Part shown: piece after piece, positions 41,150 through 48,101 of the stretch
Position numbering within the stretch: the stretch's first letter is position 1
How the letters are laid out: each line of letters opens with the position of its first letter
Assembly: GCA_030690545.1 (NCBI GenBank)
Contig: JAUYGN010000110.1
Location: 1 to 49,315 of the forward strand
DNA: 49,315 bases
Source of the DNA: Solirubrobacteraceae bacterium
GTDB lineage: Bacteria; Actinomycetota; Thermoleophilia; Solirubrobacterales; Solirubrobacteraceae
Direction: 5' to 3'
Program-made: the position numbers and the translations under genes
Notes under the pieces: generated by a model
What the model saw: only the letters and a program-made list of their open reading frames with translations
Told to the model about the DNA's origin: nothing
Database searches by the model: none

Positions 41150-41824
41150 TCACCCATCGAGCCGGAAGCCGACTCCCCGCACCGTGTGGATCAGCGGCGG
41201 GTCGCCGAGCTTGCGCCGCAGGTAGGCGACGTAGCGGTCGACGACGTTCGCGCCGGCCTCGCCCTCGCCGCCCCACACCTCCTCGAGCGCCAGCTCGCGC
41301 GAGACGACCGTGCGGGCGTTGCGCAGCAGCAGCTCGAGCAGCTGGGCCTCGCGTCGGGTCAGCGCCAGGTCGATCCCGCCGCGGCGCGCGATCGCACCGT
41401 CGACGTCGAGCACGAGGTCGCCGAACGCGAGTCGGGAGGCGTCGCCGTCGGGCGCGTGGTTGCGGCGCAGCAGCGCCCGGATCCGCGCGGTCAGCTCGTC
41501 GATCTCGAACGGCTTGACGAGGTAGTCGTCAGCGCCGGCATCGAGGCCGGCGACGCGCTCGGACAGCCCGTCGCGCGCCGTCAGCAGCAAGATCGGCACC
41601 GGCAGCCCCTTGGCCCGCAGCCGCCGCGTGACGGCCAGGCCGTCGATTCCCGGCATCGCGACGTCGAGCACGATCACGTCGGGCAGCGATCGCTCGACCT
41701 GCGCGAGCGCCAGGCCGCCGTCGGCGACGGCGCGGACGTCGTAGCCCTCCGCGCTGAGCGAGCGCTCGAGCATCCGGCGGATCGGCGCGTCGTCATCGAC
41801 GAGCAGGACGGCGGCTTCGGGCAT
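41150..41824 (-). CDS. OmpR/PhoB-family response regulator
   Basis: A 224-residue regulator: receiver domain 1-120 with acidic D10-D12, phospho-acceptor Asp54 in VIVLDVAMPG, Thr in LLLTARDG and Lys in YLVKPFEI. The C-terminal winged helix (130-220) has LTRREAQLLELLLRNARTVV and VVDRYVAYLRRKLGD. ATG 41824 was chosen at the first receiver strand; a longer frame to 41926 is unlikely. It heads the operon with the kinase, LolA-like and ABC genes and probably regulates it. Confidence 0.95.
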   Translation of the reverse strand: MPEAAVLLVDDDAPIRRMLERSLSAEGYDVRAVADGGLALAQVERSLPDVIVLDVAMPGIDGLAVTRRLRAKGLPVPILLLTARDGLSERVAGLDAGADDYLVKPFEIDELTARIRALLRRNHAPDGDASRLAFGDLVLDVDGAIARRGGIDLALTRREAQLLELLLRNARTVVSRELALEEVWGGEGEAGANVVDRYVAYLRRKLGDPPLIHTVRGVGFRLDG

Positions 41825-41963
41825 GCCGAGCGAGTCTACGCGCGGGCTACACTGACGTCGCAGCTTCGATTCGCCCTGGGTTTCGTCCCTTCTTCCTTCG
41901 CGCGAACCACTGTTCGGAGGGGGCACGCGCGGGAAGGCCGGTCATGAGCCAAGGGTCGAACAC

Positions 41964-42164
41964 ATGAGCGGGAGCGGACGATCCAGCCGTCAGGCACAGG
42001 TGGAGTCGCAGGTCAACTACCACCGCCAGCGGCTCGCGCTGTACGTCAAGCTGCATGGCGACAAGCCCTGCCAGAAGCTGACGCAGCTCGAGGAGGCCGT
42101 CAGCGGAGCGCAGAAGCGGCTGGCCAAGTACTCGGCCGAGGAAGACGCGACCGCCGAGGCCTGA
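41964..42164 (+). CDS. Small coiled-coil-like protein, paralogue 1
   Basis: A 66-residue charged protein: [20 protein letters not shown], then a helical [19 protein letters not shown]. It matches the later half of the product of 42561-42833, which shares HRQRLALY and the pattern of the helix after it. Start ATG 41964 has AAGGG eight bases before it. Between the two genes lies a cold-shock gene. Family unknown; a nucleic-acid or ribosome partner is a guess. Confidence 0.72.
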   Translation: MSGSGRSSRQAQVESQVNYHRQRLALYVKLHGDKPCQKLTQLEEAVSGAQKRLAKYSAEEDATAEA

Positions 42165-42340
42165 CACCGGCCGCGACCAGCCTGCACGCAGCGGTCGCCA
42201 CGGTCCCGAGCAGGCCGTTCGGTACGCTTGGTCGCGATCATGTCGAGCGACATTCGCTCGATGCCAACAGTGTTACGCGCCCGCAGTCGTTCAATGAAGA
42301 CCTCCGCGACGTTGTGCACACACGTAGTGGAGGAACTGAC
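42165..42340 (+). promoter_or_regulatory. Leader of cold-shock gene with 8-bp hairpin
   Basis: The 176-base gap holds a perfect hairpin TCGAGCGA (42243-42250) with TCGCTCGA (42254-42261) and a 3-base loop. TACGCT (42223-42228) could be the -10 of a promoter giving a leader of about 100 bases. Long leaders that refold with temperature are common for cold-shock genes. The ribosome binding site GGAGGA (42329-42334) is strong. Confidence 0.45.
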
Positions 42341-42544
42341 ATGGCAACTGGAATCGTGAAGTGGTTCAACGACGACAAGGGCTTCGGCTTCATCACGCCG
42401 GACGACAACAGCAAGGACCTGTTCGTCCATCACAGCGGGATCAACTCGAGCGGCTTCAAGTCGCTGGCCGAGGGCGCGAAGGTGTCCTACGACGCCGAGG
42501 CCGGCGACAAGGGCCCGAAGGCCGTCAACGTCACCGCGCTCTAG
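42341..42544 (+). CDS. Cold-shock protein, CspA family
   Basis: A 67-residue single-domain cold-shock protein, an RNA/ssDNA chaperone with an OB fold. RNP1 is KGFGFITP and RNP2 is LFVHHSGI; the start [16 protein letters not shown] is typical. ATG 42341 follows a strong GGAGGA six bases upstream. It lies between two paralogous small genes and is followed after 6 bases by a strong hairpin. Confidence 0.97.
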   Translation: MATGIVKWFNDDKGFGFITPDDNSKDLFVHHSGINSSGFKSLAEGAKVSYDAEAGDKGPKAVNVTAL

Positions 42545-42550
42545 CGACGA

Positions 42551-42570
42551 CGCCGGGCTGATGCCCGGCG
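42551..42570 (+). terminator. Terminator-like hairpin after cold-shock gene
   Basis: Perfect 8-bp stem CGCCGGGC (42551-42558) with GCCCGGCG (42563-42570) and 4-base loop TGAT. It starts six bases after the cold-shock stop. The ATG of the next reading frame lies in the loop, so it may also affect that gene's start. Confidence 0.6.
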
Positions 42571-42833
42571 CTCGCGAGCGGCCGCAACCGGACGCTCGCG
42601 AGCGAGAGCGCCAGGCGCAGCGCACCCTCGAAGTGCTCGAGGCCGAGGCGCGCCATCACCGCCAGCGCCTGGCGTTGTACAACGCGCGGATGCTCACCGG
42701 CAAGCCGTCCAGCCCGATGCGACTGGAGGAGCTCAAGCGCGTCTCCGCCGGCGCCGACGCGCGCCTGGTGCACGCGAAGGCCGAGCGCGGACGCGCCGAT
42801 CAGCCTGCCGGATCGTCCGGGCCGCGCGCCTGA
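42561..42833 (+). CDS. Small coiled-coil-like protein, paralogue 2
   Basis: A 90-residue highly charged protein. RQAQRTLEVLEAEARHHRQR and LALYNARMLTGKPSSPMRLE give a helical hairpin resembling the product of 41964-42164 (HRQRLALY shared). The ATG 42561 lies in the loop of a stable hairpin; an in-frame GTG (residue 25) is an alternative start that would keep the conserved core. The final codons overlap the convergent membrane-protein gene by 34 bp. Family unknown. Confidence 0.65.
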   Translation: MPGARERPQPDARERERQAQRTLEVLEAEARHHRQRLALYNARMLTGKPSSPMRLEELKRVSAGADARLVHAKAERGRADQPAGSSGPRA

Positions 42834-43057
42834 GCGGCCCGGTCGCGGTCCTCGCTGCGTCCGACCGCGTAGAAGGCGCCGGAGACGACGAACACGAACG
42901 CGACGCCGCCGAGCACGATCCCGATCGCGATCATCAACCGCGAGCCGCCGAACGCGATCAGCAGCGCGCAACCGGCGATGCAGACGACCGTCGCGATCAC
43001 GAGCCAGCGCATGATCGGGTCCGGCGGACGGGCGGCTGGGGAGGGAGTGTCGGTCAC
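42800..43057 (-). CDS. Small two-helix membrane protein (85 aa)
   Basis: An 85-residue protein with a short Pro-rich N-terminus and two hydrophobic helices, MRWLVIATVVCIAGCALLIA and MIAIGIVLGGVAFVFVVSG. A charged C-terminal tail follows (RSEDRDRAAQARG). Resembles unassigned actinobacterial membrane proteins. Its 3' end overlaps the convergent small gene. No function can be stated. Confidence 0.72.
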   Translation of the reverse strand: MTDTPSPAARPPDPIMRWLVIATVVCIAGCALLIAFGGSRLMIAIGIVLGGVAFVFVVSGAFYAVGRSEDRDRAAQARGPDDPAG

Positions 43058-43113
43058 GCTGTGCGTGGAGATGGTAGGGACGCCCGTGACACAGGGGGCG
43101 TAAGCTCGCGATC

Positions 43114-43698
43114 GTGCAGGACGGCGAGCATCGCGAGCTGATGATGGCGGCCATCGCGGCCGAGGGCACGGCGCACGCCGCGCTGCTGGAGGGCGACCGC
43201 GAGGCCGCGGCCGCAGCCTACGCGCGCGCCGTCGAGACGTACCGCGCGTCCTGGGCGCTGGCGCCGCCGAAGAGCTACGGACGGCTCGTCGGGCTGCTGA
43301 AGGCCGCGGTGCTCGGTGGTCAGCCGCAGGCCGGCGCGGAGGAGGTGCGGGCCGATCTCGACGGCGATCTCGACGCGGGCGGCTCGCCGGTCGCGTCCTA
43401 CGTGCTCGCGGTGGCGGCGCTGATCCTCGGCGACGACGATGCCGTCGCGCCGCTCGCCGACGTGATGGACCCGCGCGGGGGAGCGTTCGCGCGCACGGCG
43501 ACGGCGATGCGCGCGCTGGCGGCCCGCGACGGCGCTGACTACGCCGCCGCGGTCGCCGAGATCGAGGCCGACTTCGCGGGCCGCGACGAGCACCTGACCG
43601 GCGTGCCGATCGCCGACACGGCGATCATGCTCGAGCTGATCGCGCGCGAGCGCGGCCTCGGTGCGGCGCTCGACAGCCCGCTCGTGCCGCTGCCCTGA
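43114..43698 (+). CDS. TPR-like helical protein, unknown
   Basis: A 194-residue soluble helical protein starting at GTG 43114. It begins with MMAAIAAEGTAHAALLEGD and AAAAAYARAVETYRASWALA, repeating the spacing of tetratricopeptide helices. SPVASYVLAVAALILGDDDA and ARTATAMRALAARDGADYAA suggest further pairs. No catalytic residues. Its divergent neighbour is the membrane protein at 42800; it converges on a DUF4389-type gene. Confidence 0.78.
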   Translation: MQDGEHRELMMAAIAAEGTAHAALLEGDREAAAAAYARAVETYRASWALAPPKSYGRLVGLLKAAVLGGQPQAGAEEVRADLDGDLDAGGSPVASYVLAVAALILGDDDAVAPLADVMDPRGGAFARTATAMRALAARDGADYAAAVAEIEADFAGRDEHLTGVPIADTAIMLELIARERGLGAALDSPLVPLP

Positions 43699-43732
43699 GC
43701 GCCCGCGCCGGACCACCGCCGGCAGCGACGCC

Positions 43733-44377
43733 TCAGCTCGATGGCATCGCCGGAGCCGCCGGAGGCGCCGGAGGCGCCGGAGCTGCCGCCGGAGCTGCCG
43801 CCGGAGCTCCCGGATCGAACGGCGGCCAGTCCTCCGTGAGCAGGAAGAAGTAGGCGTTGGCGCGCAGGTAGAAGGCGGCCGGCATGCGCATCGTCTCCAT
43901 CAGACCGGGGCTCGTGCGGCCGGCGAAGACGCCGCAGAACCAGACCGCGATCGCGACGAGGAGCAGCCACAGCGTCAACACGTACTGCACGAAGTAGATC
44001 GGGATCGCGAGGATCAGCCGGAAGAACGTCTTCGCCCGACTGTAGGTCGCCTTCGGCGGCGCGATCGCGATCCGCACCGGATACTCCGGGTGCTCGCCGC
44101 CGTCGAAGGGCGGATACGTGTCGGTGATCAGGGAGCCGTAGGCGAAGACCCGCCCGGAGAGGCGCAGGAAGCCCGCCGTGAAGTCGTACAGGCCGAGCGG
44201 CCAGCGACCCGTGAACACGATCGCGAACCACGCGATGACCACCGCCACGTAGACGGCGATTCCGTAGAGGAGCAGCCACAGGGCATGGGGGATCAAGATC
44301 AGCAGCCGGAAGAACACCGTCAACCGGTTGCGCTCCACGGGCGGGACCTGCGCGTACGTGACGGGGTAGTTGCTCAT
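43733..44377 (-). CDS. DUF4389-family membrane protein
   Basis: A 214-residue protein with four membrane segments, arranged as two similar halves: RLTVFFRLLILIPHALWLLL and KTFFRLILAIPIYFVQYVL each begin a half, followed by VAVVIAWFAIVFTGRWPLGLY and VAIAVWFCGVFAGRTSPGL. This pattern fits DUF4389. The C-terminus is an Ala/Pro-rich low-complexity tail. Function unknown. The 106-base gap upstream has nothing I can call. Confidence 0.85.
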   Translation of the reverse strand: MSNYPVTYAQVPPVERNRLTVFFRLLILIPHALWLLLYGIAVYVAVVIAWFAIVFTGRWPLGLYDFTAGFLRLSGRVFAYGSLITDTYPPFDGGEHPEYPVRIAIAPPKATYSRAKTFFRLILAIPIYFVQYVLTLWLLLVAIAVWFCGVFAGRTSPGLMETMRMPAAFYLRANAYFFLLTEDWPPFDPGAPAAAPAAAPAPPAPPAAPAMPSS

Positions 44378-44483
44378 AGCCCATGTGTACAGCGGACCGT
44401 CAGCACAAGCAAGGCGCGTTCACGCTCATCCTCGCGTCGCCCTGCCGGCGCCAGCCGCACGTTCGGCCCGATTTCCGCTGTCG

Positions 44484-45263
44484 TCAGGCTGTGCGCACGC
44501 GCTGAGCGCCGCTGTAGACGTTCACGCTGCCGCCGCGCGCGAAGCCGGCCAGCGTCATCCCGCGGTCGGCGGCGAGCTCGACGGCGAGCGACGTCGGCGC
44601 CCCGACGCCGACGAGGACCGGCGCGCCCGCGACCGCCGCCTTCTGGACGAGCTCGAACGACAGCCGGCCGGAGACGCAGAGCACGCGGCGGTGCAGCGGC
44701 AGCAGCCCGTCGAGCAGGGCGCGGCCGACGACCTTGTCGATCGCGTTGTGGCGCCCGACGTCCTCGCGCACGAGCAGCAGTTCGCCGGCCGCGCTGAAGA
44801 GGCCCGTCGCATGCATCCCGCCCGTCCGCCCGAAGGCCGGCTGGCGCAGGCGGTCGGGCAGCGCGGCGAGCAGCGCGCGGTCGACCCGCGGGCCGCCGGG
44901 CAGCGCCGGCGCATGGACGGCGACCTCCTCCAGCGAGCCCTTGCCGCAGACCCCGCACGACGACGTCGTGTAGAAGCGCCGGGCGCCGGGATCGCGCAGC
45001 AGCGGGCCGCGCACGTCGACGACGTTCGCCGCGAGGTCGCCGGTCGGGCCGGCCGCGTGCGGGGCGTCGATCAGCCCCTCGCCGTAGAGGAAGCCGAGCG
45101 CGAGCTCCTCGTCGTGGCCGGGCGTGCGCATCGTCACGGTCAGCGCCGCGCCGTCGACGCGGATCTCCAGCGGCTCCTCGACGGCGACCTCGTCGCGCTC
45201 GCCGTCGCGTCGGACGACGGCGGTCATGCGCCCGGCGACGGGCGCCCCGTCGTCGGCCGTCAC
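44484..45263 (-). CDS. fdhD: Formate dehydrogenase sulfurtransferase FdhD
   Basis: Moves sulfur from a cysteine desulfurase to the molybdenum cofactor of formate dehydrogenase. A 259-residue protein with the catalytic Cys pair C103/C106 in TTSSCGVCGKGS, plus GRTGGMHATGLFSAAG and REDVGRHNAIDKVVG. These are family signatures. It lies 67 bp downstream of the catalytic subunit on the same strand, matching its role in maturing that enzyme. Start ATG 45263 gives full length. Confidence 0.96.
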   Translation of the reverse strand: MTADDGAPVAGRMTAVVRRDGERDEVAVEEPLEIRVDGAALTVTMRTPGHDEELALGFLYGEGLIDAPHAAGPTGDLAANVVDVRGPLLRDPGARRFYTTSSCGVCGKGSLEEVAVHAPALPGGPRVDRALLAALPDRLRQPAFGRTGGMHATGLFSAAGELLLVREDVGRHNAIDKVVGRALLDGLLPLHRRVLCVSGRLSFELVQKAAVAGAPVLVGVGAPTSLAVELAADRGMTLAGFARGGSVNVYSGAQRVRTA

Positions 45264-45330
45264 CGCGCTCGCCGTCCCGCCGCCGCACCGGCGGCGCGGC
45301 CCGCGCGGGATGCGGACGACGGCGCCACGC

Positions 45331-47424
45331 CTACGGCGCGGCGGCGATCGCGGGCATCCGGCTGGCCTGCTCGGCGACTGGCCGCACGTCGACCGCGACG
45401 ACCTTGTACTCCGGGCAGGAGGTGTTGACGTCCGCCGACGAGCCGATCAGCAGGTTCGTCCTCACCTCGGGGAAGTGGAAGGCGGTGAAGACGTGGCCGG
45501 GCTCGATCCGCTCGGTCACGCGCGCGGGCAGCTCGATGCGCCCGTGCGCGCTGCGCACCGACACGAGGTCGCCGTCGGATACCCACAGCCGCGCGGCGTC
45601 GTCGGGATGCAGCTCGAGCCAGTCGCTCGGCAGGAGCTCGAGGTTGCCGGTGCGGCGCGTCATCGTCCCGGCGTTGTAGTGCTCCAGGCGCCGTCCGGTG
45701 ACGAGCACGAGCGGGAACTCGTCGTCGGCCTCGCTGCCGGGCGGCTTGTAGGGCAGCGCGGCGAACCGGGCGCGCCCGCCGGGCAGCTCGAACCGCGAGC
45801 CGTACAGGATCGGCGAGTCCGTGCCGTCGGCGGCGACCGGCCACTGCAGCCCGCGGCGGCCGACGCGCTCGTGCGAGACGCCGGCCCAGTCGGGCGTCAG
45901 CGCGGCGATCTCGTCCATCGCGTCCGACGGCGAGGCGAACGGCATCTCGTGGCCGAGCGCGGCGGAGACGGCGAGCAGGATGTCGAAGTCGGTGCGCGCC
46001 TCGCCGGGCGGCTCGATCGCCGCCTCGACGAGCTGGATGCGGCGCTCGGCGTTCGTGAACGTGCCGCGCTTCTCCAGGAACGAGGACGCCGGCAGGACCA
46101 CGTCGGCGTACCGCGTCGTCTCGTTGCAGAAGATGTCCTGCACGACGAGGAACTCGAGCGCGTCCAATGCGGCGACGACATGCGTCGTGTTCGGGTCGGT
46201 CTGCGCGACGTCCTCGCCGAAGATGTACATCGCCTTCAGCTCGCCGGCGACGGCGGCGTCGAACATCTCGGGGATCTTCAGGCCCCGCTCGCGCTTCATC
46301 GACACGCCCCAGCGTGCCTCGAAGCGCTGCGCGACGTCCTCGTCGGCGACCGACTGGTAGCCGGTGAACGTGTCCGGCAGCGCGCCCATGTCCGACGAGC
46401 CCTGGACGTTGTTCTGCCCGCGCAGCGGCAGCAGCGCCGAGCCGGGCCGGCCGACCTTGCCGCACATCAGCGCGAGGTTGCAGATCAGCCGCACGACCTC
46501 CGAGCCGTACTTGTGCTCGGTCACGCCCAGCCCCCACAGCAGGCTGGCGTTCTCGGCCTCGGCGTAGATGTGCGCGGCGCGCTCGAGGTCGCCTGCGGGG
46601 ATCCCGCTGATGCGCTGCACGTCGGCCGGGGCGTAGTCGGCGAGCAGGTCCTCGACGGCGTCGTAGCCCTCGGTGCGCGCGTCCAGGAACGGGTGGTCGA
46701 CGAGGCCGTCGCGCGCGACGACGTGCGCGAGGCCGAGCATGACCGCGGCGTTGGAGCCCGGGCGCGGGCTGAGGTGCAGCACGCCGTAGTCCGACAGCTC
46801 GATCCGGCGCGGGTCGATCGTGACGAGCTGCAGGCCGCGCAGCGTCGCCTGCTTGATCCGCGCCCCGGCGACCGGGTGGCCCTCGGTCGGGTTGGCGCCG
46901 ATCAGGATCGCCGCGTCGGCGTGCTCGATGTCGTCGAACGAGCCGGTCGCGCCGGACAGGCCGAAGGACTGGCGCAGCGCCCACGACGTGGGGGAGTGGC
47001 AGACGCGCGAGCAGTTGTCGATGTTGTGCGTGCCGATCGCCGCGCGCATCAGGCGCTGCATGACGTAGCAGTCCTCGTTCGTCGCGCGCGAGGACGCCAG
47101 GCCGGCGATCGCGTCGGGCCCGCTCGTGTCGCGGATGCGCGACAGCTCGCGGGCGATCAGCGCGATCGCCTCGTCCCACGAGGCCGCGCGCAAGTCGCCG
47201 TCCGCGGCGCGGATCAGCGGCGTGCGCAGCCGCTCGCGCTTGCGCGAGAAGCCGTGCGCGAAGCGACCCTTCAGGCACGTGTGGCCCCTGTTCGCCGGCC
47301 CGTCGAGCGCGGGCGCGATCGAGACGACGCGGCCGTCGACGGCATGCGCCTCCAGGCGGCAGCCGACGCCGCAGTAGCCGCAGGTCGTCGTGACGTCGTG
47401 GTCGAAACGCTCGGACGGGGGCAT
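45331..47424 (-). CDS. fdhA: Formate dehydrogenase alpha subunit (Mo/W-bisPGD, Cys type)
   Basis: A 697-residue catalytic subunit oxidising formate to CO2. The N-terminal [4Fe-4S] motif is C15, C18, C22, C50 (CGYCGVGC ... HTC). The metal-binding Cys142 sits in RVCHSPTSW, replacing selenocysteine. Other motifs include LIGANPTEGHPVAG, GQNNVQGSSDMG and, at the C-terminus, the molybdopterin dinucleotide domain with TGRRLEHYNAGTMTRRTG. No twin-arginine signal, so it is cytosolic. It lies 11 bp after the HoxU/NuoG-like gene, forming an NAD-linked complex. Confidence 0.95.
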   Translation of the reverse strand: MPPSERFDHDVTTTCGYCGVGCRLEAHAVDGRVVSIAPALDGPANRGHTCLKGRFAHGFSRKRERLRTPLIRAADGDLRAASWDEAIALIARELSRIRDTSGPDAIAGLASSRATNEDCYVMQRLMRAAIGTHNIDNCSRVCHSPTSWALRQSFGLSGATGSFDDIEHADAAILIGANPTEGHPVAGARIKQATLRGLQLVTIDPRRIELSDYGVLHLSPRPGSNAAVMLGLAHVVARDGLVDHPFLDARTEGYDAVEDLLADYAPADVQRISGIPAGDLERAAHIYAEAENASLLWGLGVTEHKYGSEVVRLICNLALMCGKVGRPGSALLPLRGQNNVQGSSDMGALPDTFTGYQSVADEDVAQRFEARWGVSMKRERGLKIPEMFDAAVAGELKAMYIFGEDVAQTDPNTTHVVAALDALEFLVVQDIFCNETTRYADVVLPASSFLEKRGTFTNAERRIQLVEAAIEPPGEARTDFDILLAVSAALGHEMPFASPSDAMDEIAALTPDWAGVSHERVGRRGLQWPVAADGTDSPILYGSRFELPGGRARFAALPYKPPGSEADDEFPLVLVTGRRLEHYNAGTMTRRTGNLELLPSDWLELHPDDAARLWVSDGDLVSVRSAHGRIELPARVTERIEPGHVFTAFHFPEVRTNLLIGSSADVNTSCPEYKVVAVDVRPVAEQASRMPAIAAAP

Positions 47425-47435
47425 CGTGGCCAGGC

Positions 47436-48101
47436 CTACCTCTCTCCTGGTTCTACCATCGCAAGCAGGGAGATCTCGGTGATCGCGTCGGTCGGGCAGG
47501 TGTCGGCGCAGGCGCCGCAGGACACGCAGGTCGACTCGCGGAAGCTCTGGTGCAGGCCGGCGGCGATGTTCGCTTCGAAGCCGCGGCCGGTCGCCGTCAG
47601 CGCGAAGGCGCCCTGAACCTCGTCGCAGGCGCGGACGCAGCGTCCGCAGGAGATGCACAGCTCGTGGTGCAGCGTCAGGTACGGGTGGCGCTCGTCGTGC
47701 TCGACCTCGTGCTGCGCTCCCGGCCAGCGCAGCGCGCCGTGCTGCAGGCCGAACCCGCGCGCGACGATCGCCAGCTCGGTGTGCGCGGCCGGCGGTCCGG
47801 GCAGCTCGGAGAGCACGAGCTCGACGGTCGCCGCCGCGACCCGCAGCGCCGCCGGATCGCGCGTGTCGACCTTCATCCCGTCGCGGCAGGGCGTCGTGCA
47901 GGCGGCGACCGGCCCGGGCGCACCGTCGACGCCGATCAGGCAGACGCGGCAGGCGCCGAACGGCTCCTGGCGCTCGTCGAAGCACAGCGTCGCGATCTCA
48001 CCGCCGCGCGCGCGGACGGCGTCGAGCACCGTCGTGCCGGGCGCGACCTCGGTCGCGACGCCGTCGATCTCGACGCGGATCGTGGCGGTCGGCGTGCTCA
48101 T
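47436..48101 (-). CDS. Fe-S subunit of NAD-linked formate dehydrogenase (HoxU/NuoG N-terminal type)
   Basis: A 221-residue electron-transfer subunit. [2Fe-2S] ligands fit C40, C51, C54 and C68 (ATLCFDER, FGACRVC, AACTTPC). A second site is the CISCGRCVRACDEV motif with upstream His (LTLHHELC). The C-terminal end has a ferredoxin-type CVSCGACADTCPTDAITEI. This equals the N-terminal part of NuoG, and similar stand-alone subunits serve hydrogenases and formate dehydrogenases. It overlaps the diaphorase stop by 4 bp. Confidence 0.93.
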   Translation of the reverse strand: MSTPTATIRVEIDGVATEVAPGTTVLDAVRARGGEIATLCFDERQEPFGACRVCLIGVDGAPGPVAACTTPCRDGMKVDTRDPAALRVAAATVELVLSELPGPPAAHTELAIVARGFGLQHGALRWPGAQHEVEHDERHPYLTLHHELCISCGRCVRACDEVQGAFALTATGRGFEANIAAGLHQSFRESTCVSCGACADTCPTDAITEISLLAMVEPGER

